A stretch of DNA of 64,000 nucleotides from Actinocorallia sp. API 0066 (GTDB taxonomy: Bacteria > Actinomycetota > Actinomycetes > Streptosporangiales > Streptosporangiaceae), in NCBI RefSeq assembly GCF_020991275.1, contig NZ_JAJLQY010000001.1:744001-808000 (forward strand), read 5' to 3'. A model generated the notes under the pieces. It was not told the origin of the DNA. It was given only the letters and a program-made list of their open reading frames with translations, and did no database searches. Position numbers and translations under genes: made by a program. Positions 49,311 to 58,837 of this stretch are shown piece after piece (position 1 is the stretch's first letter; each line of letters opens with the position of its first letter).

Positions 49311-51395
49311 GTGACGCGATGGGGAATCTTCGCCCCCGACGTGGGGACCGCGTGGTCCTTCCGCGGGAGGGACGCCGACATGGCCGCGGTGCGGACCGCG
49401 GTGCTCGACCCCGCGGCGCTCGGCGCCGTCGTCGGCGGACCCGGCGGTGTCGGCAAGTCCCGGCTCCTGCACGAGTTCGCCGCCACCGTGGACACTCCCG
49501 TGCTGGAGGCCAGGGCAGGGCAGGCGCCCGCCCTGCGGTTCGGCGCTTTCGCGCACCTGCTTCCGATCCGCACGCCCGTCCGCGAGGTCGCGGGCGCCGT
49601 CGCCGCCCTGCTGTCACGCGCGGGCGAGGGCGCCTTCACCGTCGTCGCCGACGACGTGCACGACCTGGACGGCGACTCGGCGCTCCTGCTCGCCGAACTC
49701 GCCAAGACCGGCCGGATGCGCCTGGTCGCGGCGGGCTCCGCGCTGCCCGCGCCGCTGGACGGGCTCGCGCTCGTCCCGGTCGAGCTGAGGCCGCTGACCG
49801 GCCTCGCCGCGCTCGCCGAGGTGGACGATCCGACCGCCGAGTACCTCGCCGAGGCCACCGGCGGCGATCTGCGGCTGCTGCACGAGCTGTTGCGGGCGGG
49901 CCGCGCCACCGGCGTCCTGGACGGCGGCCAGTGGAAGGAGGTGCCCGCGCGCTCCGGCGACGGGCCCGCCTCGCTGGAGGAGGCCATCGCCCGCGCCGCG
50001 CTGCTCGCCGCGCTCGACTCACCCGAGGAGGCCGAGCAGACGCTCGCCGACGCGCCGCGCCGTCCCGAGGACAAGGCGCGCTCCGTCCTGGCCTGCGCCC
50101 GCGCCGCCGTCCTCGCCTACGGCCTGGGCCGCGCCGAGGACGCCGACCGGGTCCTGTCGGTCGCGCTGGAGACCGTCGGCATGCCCGCCGCGCGCCAGCG
50201 GCTCCTGGCGCAGCGTGCCGCGTTCGCGGTGCACCGGGCCGAGAGCCGCGCCGCGTTCGACCTCGCCGACGACGCCGCCGAGCTGGCCGACGCCGACCCC
50301 GGGATCCGCGCCAGGATCGACACCGTCGAGGCCGTCACCGCCGCGCTCACCGGGCAGGCGACGGCCGCGCTCGACAAGGTGCGGTCCGGGCTGCGGCTCA
50401 GCGACGGCTGGCTGGAGCACGCGCCGGAGTCCGGGCCGCTGCTGGAGTTCGCGCGGTCCTGGGTGTGGATCACCGTCGGCGACCTGGACGCGGCGGCCGA
50501 GCACGTCGAACCGTCCGACGACCCCGTCGCGCGGGCCGCCACCCGCGCCCGGGTGCTGCGCGGGCGCGGCCAGGTCCACGCCGCGCTGCGTGAGGGCTGG
50601 GACGGCGCCCGGCTGCTGGACCGCGGCAAGTCGCTGTTCGCCGGGCCCTGCCTGGGCGAGCTGGCGCACGCCGCGGCGCTCGCGGGTGACCTCGCGACGG
50701 CCCGGCACGCGCTCGCCGAGGCCGACCGGCGCGCGCTGCCCACGCTGCGCGCCCTGTGGTTCCCGGTGGCGCTCGCCCGGCCCTGGCTGCTCGTCGCACA
50801 GGGCGCCGTCGGCGCCGCCGTGCACGGGTTGCTGGACGCCGCCGCGGCGGCCGAGGCCCTGGAGTTGCGGCCCTACGCGCTGACCGCGCTGCACGACGTG
50901 GTGCGGCTGGGTGCTGCGGGCGTCGTGGCGGACCGGCTCGCGCACCTCGCCGAGGACGCCGAGGGCGACCTGGCCGCGCTGTGCGCCAGGCACGCCGAGG
51001 CCGCGGCGGCGGGCGACTGGTCGGGGCTCATCGGCGTGTCGCTGGAGTTCGAGGACCTCGGGATGACGCTGCACGCCGCCGAGGCCGCCGCGCAGGCGGC
51101 CGAGGTGCACTGGGACAAGCAGCAGGCCGCCGCAGCCGGGACCCGCGCGTGGGTGCTCGTGCAGCGCTCGGACCAGGTGCGCACGCCCGCGCTGCGCACC
51201 GCCGCGGTGCCCGACCTCACCCGCATCCAGTACGAGATCGCCGAGCTGATCGCGGCGGGCCGCACCGAGCCGGAGATCGCCGAGCAGATGTCGCTCGCCG
51301 CCAGGACCGTCACGGAGCAGACCGTCGAGATCTGCGCGAAGCTCGGCGTCTCCGGGCCGGAGCGCCTCGCCGTGCTGCTCGCCCCGCCCGTCTGA
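49311..51395 (+). CDS. LuxR family regulator with N-terminal AAA ATPase (LAL-like)
   Basis: A 694-residue protein with a GTG start. Walker A GGPGGVGKSRLLHEF is near residue 42 and a Walker B-like TVVADDVHDLDGD near residue 109. A long helical TPR-like middle region is rich in Ala and Asp. The C-terminus is a LuxR helix-turn-helix: LTRIQYEIAELIAAGRTEPEIAEQ, then ARTVTEQTVEICAKLGVSG. It is shorter than typical LAL regulators (about 900) but has the same order of domains. The target is unknown. It converges on cbtA with a very strong shared terminator. Confidence 0.86.
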   Translation: MTRWGIFAPDVGTAWSFRGRDADMAAVRTAVLDPAALGAVVGGPGGVGKSRLLHEFAATVDTPVLEARAGQAPALRFGAFAHLLPIRTPVREVAGAVAALLSRAGEGAFTVVADDVHDLDGDSALLLAELAKTGRMRLVAAGSALPAPLDGLALVPVELRPLTGLAALAEVDDPTAEYLAEATGGDLRLLHELLRAGRATGVLDGGQWKEVPARSGDGPASLEEAIARAALLAALDSPEEAEQTLADAPRRPEDKARSVLACARAAVLAYGLGRAEDADRVLSVALETVGMPAARQRLLAQRAAFAVHRAESRAAFDLADDAAELADADPGIRARIDTVEAVTAALTGQATAALDKVRSGLRLSDGWLEHAPESGPLLEFARSWVWITVGDLDAAAEHVEPSDDPVARAATRARVLRGRGQVHAALREGWDGARLLDRGKSLFAGPCLGELAHAAALAGDLATARHALAEADRRALPTLRALWFPVALARPWLLVAQGAVGAAVHGLLDAAAAAEALELRPYALTALHDVVRLGAAGVVADRLAHLAEDAEGDLAALCARHAEAAAAGDWSGLIGVSLEFEDLGMTLHAAEAAAQAAEVHWDKQQAAAAGTRAWVLVQRSDQVRTPALRTAAVPDLTRIQYEIAELIAAGRTEPEIAEQMSLAARTVTEQTVEICAKLGVSGPERLAVLLAPPV

Positions 51396-51400
51396 CGCGC

Positions 51401-51446
51401 GAAGACCGGCGGCACCCGTTGAGGCGGACGGGTGCCGCCGGTCTTC
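51401..51446. terminator. Perfect 19-bp bidirectional terminator
   Basis: GAAGACCGGCGGCACCCGT pairs exactly with its complement 8 bases on. It lies between the convergent LuxR-type gene and cbtA. Confidence 0.9.
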
Positions 51447-51458
51447 GTGTGCGGTGCG

Positions 51459-52226
51459 TCAGGCGGCGGCGGGGGCCGTCGCGGGGGCGGGAGCGGGAGT
51501 GGGAGCGGCGGCGCGCAGGCCGAGCAGGCCGAACAGCACGCCGAGCGACGTCCAGAGGATGACCGCCGAGGCAGCGGCCAGGATCCGGAAGTCCCACAGG
51601 AGATCCGGCGGGACGGGCAGCTCGTCGGGGTTGGCGGGCAGCAGGAACAGCACACCGAGGCCGACGACGGGCACCGCGCCCGTCGCCAACTGCCGGATGT
51701 GCGGCGCCTTGTCGGCCAGCGCGGCGTTGACGCGCCAGGCGACGAACACCGCGGCGAGCCCGATGACGATCGCGGCGGCCCAGGTGACCGTCCGCTGGGT
51801 CAGGCTGCCCTCGTCGCCGACGCCCGGCGGGTTGGCCGGGTAGCGGACGAACGGAAGCAGCCAGAACCCGGTGAAGGCGGCTCCGGCGAGCGTCAGCGCG
51901 CGCTGCCAGGGCCGCTCGGAGGCGGTCCGGCTGAAGACGGCCCAGTAGACCGCCGCGAACAGGATGCCGAGCGCGACACCCGCGCCGACCGAGGCGAGGA
52001 TGAGGCCGAAGTGCTGCTCGGTGCGGGTGAACACCTCCTCGGCGTGCTCGTGCGCGGCGGCACCGGCGGCGGCCTCCTCGGCCGCGGAGCGGATGCCTTC
52101 GAGTTCGACGGCACGGTCCATCACGGGCTCGGTGACGAAGAAGGCGAAGCCGCCCGAGATGAGGCCCGCGAGGCCGCCCGCGATGACGCCCCGGCCCAGG
52201 AGGCGGGGGAGGAGTTCGGCGGCCAT
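51459..52226 (-). CDS. cbtA: Cobalt transporter subunit CbtA
   Basis: A 255-residue membrane protein with five to six helices, starting MAAELLPRLLGRGVIAGGLAGLISG. The family blocks are present: FFVTEPVMDRAVELE, the loop AAAHEHAEEVFTRTEQHFGL with histidines, and LPFVRYPANPPGVGDEG. The open frame extends upstream, but the ATG at 52226 overlaps the cbtB stop by one base (TGATG). With CbtB it is predicted to import cobalt for cobalamin synthesis. The cobalamin riboswitch upstream supports this role. Confidence 0.92.
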   Translation of the reverse strand: MAAELLPRLLGRGVIAGGLAGLISGGFAFFVTEPVMDRAVELEGIRSAAEEAAAGAAAHEHAEEVFTRTEQHFGLILASVGAGVALGILFAAVYWAVFSRTASERPWQRALTLAGAAFTGFWLLPFVRYPANPPGVGDEGSLTQRTVTWAAAIVIGLAAVFVAWRVNAALADKAPHIRQLATGAVPVVGLGVLFLLPANPDELPVPPDLLWDFRILAAASAVILWTSLGVLFGLLGLRAAAPTPAPAPATAPAAA

Positions 52227-52420
52227 CAGTGGCACGGGGCGCCGAACAGGTGCCGGCCGTCGTGCGCCAACTCGTGCAGGACGGTCTGCGGCGCGAAGAA
52301 CAGGGCGTAGAGGGTGGCGAACGCCAGGAGGACGGCGACAGCCAGGAAGAGATAGGTACGGAGATTGCTTGCGACCACGGGCTGTGCGCCCGCTGTGGCC
52401 GTCGTCTCGGGTGTGCTCAA
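52226..52420 (-). CDS. cbtB: Cobalt transporter subunit CbtB
   Basis: A 64-residue protein with one membrane helix (TYLFLAVAVLLAFATLYALFFA) and the CbtB histidine-rich end HELAHDGRHLFGAPCH, expected to bind cobalt. It uses a TTG start at 52420 with AGGAG (52432-52428 on the minus strand) seven bases upstream. The riboswitch lies directly before it. Confidence 0.92.
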   Translation of the reverse strand: MSTPETTATAGAQPVVASNLRTYLFLAVAVLLAFATLYALFFAPQTVLHELAHDGRHLFGAPCH

Positions 52421-52433
52421 AGGGGGTCTCCTT

Positions 52434-52452
52434 TCGGGGTGCCTCGCCCCGA
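52434..52452 (-). promoter_or_regulatory. Hairpin of riboswitch expression platform
   Basis: On the minus strand TCGGGG pairs with CCCCGA two bases before the cbtB ribosome site. It could be part of a translational sequestering switch. Confidence 0.5.
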
Positions 52453-52454
52453 GT

Positions 52455-52570
52455 ACAGGGAGGACGACGGGCCAGTGCCCTGACTTCCCGGTGTCGCCGG
52501 GTCACAGTGGCGGGACCGTCCCGGAGTCACACCGGAGTTTCCTGGTCACCGTCGCCTCTTTATGCATTTG
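52455..52570 (-). ncRNA. Cobalamin riboswitch controlling cbtBA
   Basis: The minus strand shows the conserved cobalamin aptamer pieces in order: a GGAAAC-CCGGTG segment (52529-52545), GACTCCGG, GGTCCCGCCACTGTGA (about 52500-52520) and a B12-box-like AAGTCAGGGCACTGG (about 52466-52486). It ends just before the cbtB ribosome site. High cobalamin would be expected to shut off cobalt uptake. The outer ends of the aptamer are approximate. Confidence 0.9.
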
Positions 52571-52661
52571 TCCACTTGGAGGTTCCTCTCTCGCGGCGGG
52601 GTCCGTCAAGTCGCGCCGGGGTGACCCCGCCGAGTGGAAAGGCATGCCATATCCTGAAATG

Positions 52662-52693
52662 TGAGACGGATGCCCGATGACTGAGACGGATGC
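52662..52693 (+). promoter_or_regulatory. 12-bp direct repeat in leuB promoter
   Basis: TGAGACGGATGC occurs at 52662-52673 and 52682-52693, 20 bp apart (two helical turns), ending 14 bp before leuB. It is a candidate site for a regulator of leucine synthesis, or could overlap the transcription start. Confidence 0.55.
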
Positions 52694-52707
52694 ACTAGGA
52701 TGCCGCC

Positions 52708-53757
52708 ATGGCATCCCGCAGCATCCGACTCGCAGTCGTCGCAGGTGACGGCATCGGTCCCGAGGTCGTCGCCGAGGGGCTGAAGGTCCTCGACGTCATC
52801 GCCGGCCAGTACGACCTGGCGATCGAGCAGACCGCCTACGACCTGGGCGCCGCCCGGTGGCACCGGACGGGCGAGGTCCTCCCGGATTCCGTCCTGGAGG
52901 AGATCCGCGGGCAGGACGCCATCCTCCTCGGCGCGGTCGGCGACCCGAGCGTCCCGTCCGGCGTGCTGGAGCGGGGGCTGCTGCTGAAGCTGCGCTTCGC
53001 CCTCGACCACTACGTGAACCTGCGCCCGGTCAAGCTGTTCCCCGGCGTCACCACCCCGCTGGCGGGCGTCACCCCCGAGGACATCGACATGGTCGTCGTC
53101 CGGGAGGGCACCGAGGGGCCGTACACCGGCGTCGGCGGCGTGCTGCGCAAGGGCACCCCGCACGAGATCGCCACCCAGGAGAGCGTCAACACCGCCTTCG
53201 GCGTCGAGCGGGTCGTGCGTTACGCGTATCAGCAGGCGGCGGCGCGGCCGCGCAAGAAACTGACCCTCGTGCACAAGGACAACGTGCTGACGTTCGCGGG
53301 CGAGCTGTACCAGCGCGTCCTCAAGGAGGTCGGCGCGGAGTTCCCCGACGTCGCCACCGACTACGTCCACGTGGACGCCGCGACGATGTTCTTCGTCAAC
53401 AACCCCGCCCGGTTCGACGTGATCGTCACCGACAACCTGTTCGGCGACATCATCACCGACATCGGCGCCGCGATCGCCGGCGGCATCGGCCTCGCCGCGT
53501 CCGGCAACGTCAACCCCGACAAGACCGCGCCGTCGATGTTCGAGCCCGTGCACGGCAGCGCCCCCGACATCGCGGGCCAGAGCAAGGCGGACCCGACCGC
53601 CACGATCCTGTCCGTCGCCATGCTGCTCGACCACCTGGGCCTGGCCGAGGCGGCCCGCAAGATCGAGACGGCCGTCGGCGCGGACCTCACCGAGCGCTCC
53701 GGCGCCCGGCCCACCCAGCAGGTCGGCGACGACATCGCGAAGCGAGTAGCCGGGTAG
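52708..53757 (+). CDS. leuB: 3-isopropylmalate dehydrogenase
   Basis: A 349-residue actinobacterial Leu[19 protein letters not shown] starts the fold; [35 protein letters not shown], the Mg-binding [18 protein letters not shown], and [12 protein letters not shown] near the end bind substrate, metal and NAD. It oxidises 3-isopropylmalate in leucine synthesis. CimA-route enzymes often share LeuB for 3-methylmalate, and cimA is 1.5 kb downstream. Confidence 0.96.
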   Translation: MASRSIRLAVVAGDGIGPEVVAEGLKVLDVIAGQYDLAIEQTAYDLGAARWHRTGEVLPDSVLEEIRGQDAILLGAVGDPSVPSGVLERGLLLKLRFALDHYVNLRPVKLFPGVTTPLAGVTPEDIDMVVVREGTEGPYTGVGGVLRKGTPHEIATQESVNTAFGVERVVRYAYQQAAARPRKKLTLVHKDNVLTFAGELYQRVLKEVGAEFPDVATDYVHVDAATMFFVNNPARFDVIVTDNLFGDIITDIGAAIAGGIGLAASGNVNPDKTAPSMFEPVHGSAPDIAGQSKADPTATILSVAMLLDHLGLAEAARKIETAVGADLTERSGARPTQQVGDDIAKRVAG

Positions 53758-53781
53758 GCGGCAGCCTCCCCCGGTTCACCG

Positions 53782-53816
53782 AACGGGCGTGCCGCTGACG
53801 CGGCGCGCCCGTTTTT
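53782..53816 (+). terminator. Hairpin terminator after leuB
   Basis: AACGGGCG-T-GCCGC pairs with GCGGC-G-CGCCCGTT with one mismatch, loop TGAC, followed by TTT. Confidence 0.82.
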
Positions 53817-53923
53817 GCGTGCGCGCCGCGTCTGTCCACAGGTCCAGGTCGCAAGAACGTGAGACACAGCACACAATGGATTACCGGAGTTCTCTCCGGG
53901 CACCCGGAAGAGTTGGGACAGAC

Positions 53924-55015
<1,092 letters not shown>

Positions 55016-55023
55016 AGCCATGC

Positions 55024-55049
55024 GGGCCGGATGCCCCGGCGTCCGGCCC
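55024..55049 (+). terminator. Hairpin terminator after ilvE
   Basis: A perfect 8-bp stem GGGCCGGA/TCCGGCCC starting 8 bp after the stop. Confidence 0.65.
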
Positions 55050-55120
55050 TGTGAGTTGTGTCTCGGATGGTGAGATCGATGTGACGGGCTCGTAACATGT
55101 GTGGCAGACTGCGAGGCGTT

Positions 55121-55162
55121 ATGCGCACCGGCTCGATCATTATCGGACGGCGCGTCGGCTAA
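55121..55162 (+). CDS. cimA leader peptide with three Ile codons
   Basis: A 13-residue frame MRTGSIIIGRRVG with ATC ATT ATC in tandem (55136-55144), ending TAA, with GAGG four bases before its ATG. It is followed by a pause-type hairpin and a T-tailed terminator, then cimA. The IGRRVG ending resembles the LGRRAA ending of the ilvB leader in the same window. The peptide would sense isoleucyl-tRNA, the end product of the citramalate route. Confidence 0.85.
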   Translation: MRTGSIIIGRRVG

Positions 55163-55181
55163 AAGGACATCGCCGGCGCGC
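55150..55181 (+). promoter_or_regulatory. Pause hairpin of cimA attenuator
   Basis: GCGCGTCGGC (55150-55159, last leader codons) pairs with GCCGGCGCGC (55172-55181) over 10 pairs with one G:U. It abuts the terminator stem directly. Confidence 0.72.
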
Positions 55182-55212
55182 AGACCTTCCACGTCCCGTG
55201 GAGGGTCTTTTT
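55182..55212 (+). terminator. Rho-independent attenuator terminator of cimA
   Basis: AGACCTTCCACG pairs with CGTGGAGGGTCT (12 pairs, one G:U), a three-base loop, and a run of T residues to 55212. It ends 37 bp before the cimA start. Confidence 0.9.
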
Positions 55213-55249
55213 GTTTCGCCGGACCTTGCGAACCTAAGGGCTGCTTCCC

Positions 55250-56824
55250 ATGAGCGACGGATTCCACGTCTACGACACCACCCTGCGGGACGGTTCCCAG
55301 CAGGAGGGCCTCAACCTGAGCGTGCAGGACAAGCTGGTGATCGCCCGGCACCTCGACGCGCTCGGCGTGAGCTTCATCGAAGGCGGCTGGCCCGGCGCCA
55401 ACCCGAAGGACACCGAGTTCTTCCGGCTCGCCCGCACCGAACTCGACCTCAAACACGCCCAGCTCGCCGCGTTCGGCGCGACCCGCAGGGCCGGGCTCAG
55501 GGCGGCCGACGACCCGCAGGTCGCCGCGCTGCGCGACTCGCGGGCCCCGGTCGTCACGCTGGTCGCCAAGGCGCACGACAGGCACGTGGAGCTCGCGCTG
55601 CGCACCACGCTGCAAGAGAACCTGGCGATGGTCCGCGACACCGTCGCGCACCTGCGGGCCGAGGGGCAGCGCGTGTTCGTCGACGCCGAGCACTTCTTCG
55701 ACGGCTACAAGGCCAACCGCGCCTACGCCCTCGAAGTCGTCCTCGCCGCGGCCGAGGCGGGCGCCGACGTGGTCGCGCTGTGCGACACCAACGGCGGCAT
55801 GCTGCCGGACGAGCTCGCAGACGTCGTCAACGACGTGGTCGCCGCGGGCGCCCGTGTCGGCATCCACTGCCACGACGACTCGGGCTGCGCCGTCGCCAAC
55901 TCGCTGGCCGCGGTGAAGGCGGGCGCGACGCACGTGCAGGGCTGCGCCAACGGGTACGGGGAGCGCTCGGGCAACGCCAACCTCTTCACCGTCGTGGGGA
56001 ACCTCCAGCTCAAGCGGGGGATGCAACTCGTCAGCGAGGAGCAGCTCGCGGCGATGACGCGGATCGCGCACTCCGTCGCGGAGGTCACGAACGTCACGCT
56101 GGGCTCGCAGACCCCCTATGTCGGATATTCCGCATTCGCCCACAAGGCCGGGCTGCACGCGTCGGCCGTCAAGGTGGACCCCGACCTCTACCAGCACATC
56201 GACCCCGCGCGCGTCGGCAACGACATGCGGATGCTCGTCTCCTCGATGTCCGGGCGGGCCTCGGTCGAGCTCAAGGGCAAGGAACTCGGCTACGACCTCT
56301 CCGGCGAGAAGGCCGCCGAGGTCGTCACCCGGGTCAAGGACCTCGAATCCCAGGGCTACACCTTCGAGGCCGCCGACGCGTCCTTCGAACTGCTGCTGCG
56401 CGAGGAGCTCGCGGGCGCCCGGACGTCCTACTTCGACGTCGAGTCCTGGCGCGTCATCGTCGAGCAGCGGCCCGACGGCGCCCAGATCAGCGAGGCCACC
56501 GTCAAGGTGCACGCCAAGGGCGAGCGCATCGTCTCCACCGGCGAGGGCAACGGCCCCGTCAACGCGCTCGACACCGCGCTGCGGGTCGCGCTGGAGCGGC
56601 TCTACCCCGAACTGGCGACGCTGGAGCTCGTCGACTTCAAGGTCCGCATCCTCGAAGGCTCGCACGGCACCGACGCCGTCACCCGCGTGCTCATCGACTC
56701 CTCCGACGGCAAGGCCGAATGGGGCACCGTCGGCGTCGGCGAGAACATCATCGCCGCCTCGTGGCAGGCGCTGGAGCAGGCTGTGACGTACTGCCTGCTT
56801 CGCGCGGGTTATGACCCGTCGTAG
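55250..56824 (+). CDS. cimA: Citramalate synthase
   Basis: A 524-residue LeuA/CimA-family enzyme. VYDTTLRDGSQQEGLNLS holds the metal Asp and catalytic Arg; the GGWPGANPKDTEFF block is typical of CimA rather than LeuA; GIHCHDDSGCAVANSLAAVKAG contains the HxH metal ligands. The C-terminal allosteric domain (EATVKVHAKGERIVSTGEGNGPVNALD, read in parts) is present. It condenses pyruvate and acetyl-CoA to citramalate, a threonine-independent start of isoleucine synthesis. The Ile-codon attenuator upstream agrees with this assignment. Confidence 0.93.
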   Translation: MSDGFHVYDTTLRDGSQQEGLNLSVQDKLVIARHLDALGVSFIEGGWPGANPKDTEFFRLARTELDLKHAQLAAFGATRRAGLRAADDPQVAALRDSRAPVVTLVAKAHDRHVELALRTTLQENLAMVRDTVAHLRAEGQRVFVDAEHFFDGYKANRAYALEVVLAAAEAGADVVALCDTNGGMLPDELADVVNDVVAAGARVGIHCHDDSGCAVANSLAAVKAGATHVQGCANGYGERSGNANLFTVVGNLQLKRGMQLVSEEQLAAMTRIAHSVAEVTNVTLGSQTPYVGYSAFAHKAGLHASAVKVDPDLYQHIDPARVGNDMRMLVSSMSGRASVELKGKELGYDLSGEKAAEVVTRVKDLESQGYTFEAADASFELLLREELAGARTSYFDVESWRVIVEQRPDGAQISEATVKVHAKGERIVSTGEGNGPVNALDTALRVALERLYPELATLELVDFKVRILEGSHGTDAVTRVLIDSSDGKAEWGTVGVGENIIAASWQALEQAVTYCLLRAGYDPS

Positions 56825-56842
56825 GGCTGGTACAACTCGATC

Positions 56843-57121
56843 ATGCCGAAGGTAACGGACAACCCGCAGCGCGGACGCTACGAGATCTTCACCGACGACG
56901 GGGAGCTCGCCGGCTTCTCCACGTACGCGCTGAAACAGGGCGTGATCACCTTCCTGCACACCGAGGTGGACCCGGCCTTCGAGGGCCAGGGGCTCGGCGG
57001 CAAGCTGGTGCGGGGCGAACTCGAGGACGCGCGGGCGCGCGGGTTCAAGGTCGTCCCGCGCTGCCCGTTCGTCAAGGCGTACCTGGCCAAGCACCCCGAG
57101 TTCGAGGACATCAGGGCCTGA
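56843..57121 (+). CDS. Small GNAT-like N-acetyltransferase (YidJ/NATD1 type)
   Basis: A 92-residue protein: RYEIFTDDGELAGFSTYAL, then ITFLHTEVDPAFEGQGLGGKLVRGELEDARARGFKV with the acetyl-CoA loop GQGLGGKL, and CPFVKAYLAKHPEFEDI at the end. This is the Acetyltransf_CG/NATD1 family, about 90 residues long, of unknown acceptor. It lies 18 bp after cimA on the same strand and may be co-transcribed. Confidence 0.9.
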   Translation: MPKVTDNPQRGRYEIFTDDGELAGFSTYALKQGVITFLHTEVDPAFEGQGLGGKLVRGELEDARARGFKVVPRCPFVKAYLAKHPEFEDIRA

Positions 57122-57124
57122 CCT

Positions 57125-57481
57125 TCAGCCCTCCTTGGGTTCGACCTTCTGGATCACCTCGAAGGCCCACAGTTCGGCTGCCGTCGAGGCCGGACCGCCG
57201 TGGCCGTGCCCGTGGCCGTGCCCGGCGGCCTGCGCGTCGGCGGCGGCCTTCGCGTGGCCCTGCACGAACGCCGCGCTCTTCGTCCAGTTCTCGAAGTCCT
57301 CCTCGCTGCGCCACCGCGTGTAGACGAGATACTTCTCCGTCCCGTCCGTCGGGCGCAGCAGCTCGAACCCCTCGAACCCCGCCGACCCCTCCACCAGCCC
57401 GGCCCGGTGCGCGAACCGCTTCTCCAGCTCGGCTCCGTTTCCCTCCGGCACCGTCAACACGTTGATCTTCACCACCGACAC
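57125..57481 (-). CDS. Antibiotic biosynthesis monooxygenase (ABM) domain protein
   Basis: A 118-residue dimeric alpha/beta-barrel protein: MSVVKINVLTVPEGNGAELEKRFAHRAGLVE, GFEGFELLRPTDGTEKYLVYTRWRSEEDFENW and SAAFVQGHA (read in parts) fit the ABM/IsdG-MhuD family that includes haem-degrading and quinone-forming monooxygenases. An unusual GHGHGHGHGG insertion near residue 88 could bind metal. Its stop is 3 bp from the stop of the convergent GNAT gene. Confidence 0.85.
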   Translation of the reverse strand: MSVVKINVLTVPEGNGAELEKRFAHRAGLVEGSAGFEGFELLRPTDGTEKYLVYTRWRSEEDFENWTKSAAFVQGHAKAAADAQAAGHGHGHGHGGPASTAAELWAFEVIQKVEPKEG

Positions 57482-57749
57482 GCCGATCCTCCTCTACCGA
57501 TCCGCCGCCGACCCCGCGTCGGCGCCACCCCCAACGCTATAACCGCGCACGGCCACGCGACGGCCCGCGTCCCCAACCTGTGGATAACCTCGCGCGTCGG
57601 CCGGACATCTGCGGGATGGGCACTTGTGGGGGATTGGCGGCGTTGGACGGGGAGAGCTTCCGGTTCGGGCGGCGTGGGTGGGAGTGGGTCCGAACCGGGG
57701 GTGGGGGAGCGGCGTCGGATCGTGCGGGACGCGTGGAGGAGGAGACGTC

Positions 57750-58811
57750 GTGGGCGGTGGCGACGAACGGGCGACGCGGCGGGATCTGCCGCTGCCGCGC
57801 CGGAAGAGGCAGGCCGAGGAACCGCCTGTCACGGTCGTCGAGAGCGCGGCCAAACCCCTGGTGCCGCCGCCCGCGGCGGCCCAGGACACGGCCGAACAGA
57901 CCATCGTGGACAGGCCGCGCAAGCCGAAGTCCTCCGGCGACCGGTGGGTGGCGGGCCGCGCCCTCACCCCGCAGGAGGACGCCGCACAGGAGGGCGTCCT
58001 GTCGGACCAGTCGGAGGCGACGGTCGTCGACAGCGGCGGCGCCGCGCGGGAAGGCAATCCGCCGGATCAGTCCGAGGCGACCGTCGTGGACGGTGGGCTC
58101 GCGCTTCCGGGGCTGCCGCCCCGTCCTGAGGACGTCGTCTTCGGGTCGGCGGCGGGGGCGGAGGACGTCACCGGGCCGCAGCCGCCCCTGCCCGTCCTCA
58201 TGGGCCTGCTCGGACGCGGCGAGGTCGAGGCGTCCGAACGTGACACGGCCGACGTCAGGGTGCACCCGCCGATCTCGCCGGTCCTCGCCGAGGCGCTCTA
58301 CTCGCCGCCCAGGCCGCGCCGAAAGGTCGGGCTTGTCATCCCCGGCGTGATCGTCACCGGGCTGCTCGTGATCGGCGCCGTCGCGGCCCTCCTGTGGCCG
58401 GACGCGCCCCGCGCCCGGCCGTCCGCCCCCGGGGCCACCGGCGCCGCCGCGACGCCCGCACCGGCCCAGGGAGACGCGCAGGGCGTCTCCGGCGTGACGC
58501 CCGAAGGAGTCGAGGTCGTCTACGAGACCGTCGAAGTGGCGACGGGCTACTTCGAAGGCACGATCACCCTGACGAACGGCACGGGTGAGACGCTCCCGTC
58601 CTGGACGCTGTCGTTCACCTATCCGGGCGCCTACATCCGCAACGTGTGGGGCGGCGAGCTGACCGACCCGGGCAACGAGGTCACCATCGTCAACGACGGG
58701 AACACCGCGCCGATCGCGCCCGGCGCCAGCGTCGAGGTGAGGTTCGGGGGCGGCGGCGCCCCGTCCCGTCCGGAGAACTGCACGTTCGGTGGCACACCCT
58801 GCGGGTTCTGA
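57750..58811 (+). CDS. Single-pass membrane protein with extracellular CBM2-like domain
   Basis: GTG start at 57750 with GGAGGAG eight bases before, 353 residues. The cytoplasmic part (1-190) is acidic and repeats an E-x-T-[IV]-V-D motif: [18 protein letters not shown] and SEATVVDGG. One membrane helix follows ([24 protein letters not shown], about 194-217 after a basic RPRRK), then an Ala/Pro linker and a C-terminal domain with the CBM2 pattern ([28 protein letters not shown], read in parts; [18 protein letters not shown]; two cysteines at the end). The threonine motifs look like kinase or FHA-binding sites. A sugar-binding surface sensor is inferred. Confidence 0.75.
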   Translation: MGGGDERATRRDLPLPRRKRQAEEPPVTVVESAAKPLVPPPAAAQDTAEQTIVDRPRKPKSSGDRWVAGRALTPQEDAAQEGVLSDQSEATVVDSGGAAREGNPPDQSEATVVDGGLALPGLPPRPEDVVFGSAAGAEDVTGPQPPLPVLMGLLGRGEVEASERDTADVRVHPPISPVLAEALYSPPRPRRKVGLVIPGVIVTGLLVIGAVAALLWPDAPRARPSAPGATGAAATPAPAQGDAQGVSGVTPEGVEVVYETVEVATGYFEGTITLTNGTGETLPSWTLSFTYPGAYIRNVWGGELTDPGNEVTIVNDGNTAPIAPGASVEVRFGGGGAPSRPENCTFGGTPCGF

Positions 58812-58837
58812 CCGGGCCGCTATGGAAAACTGCAGGG

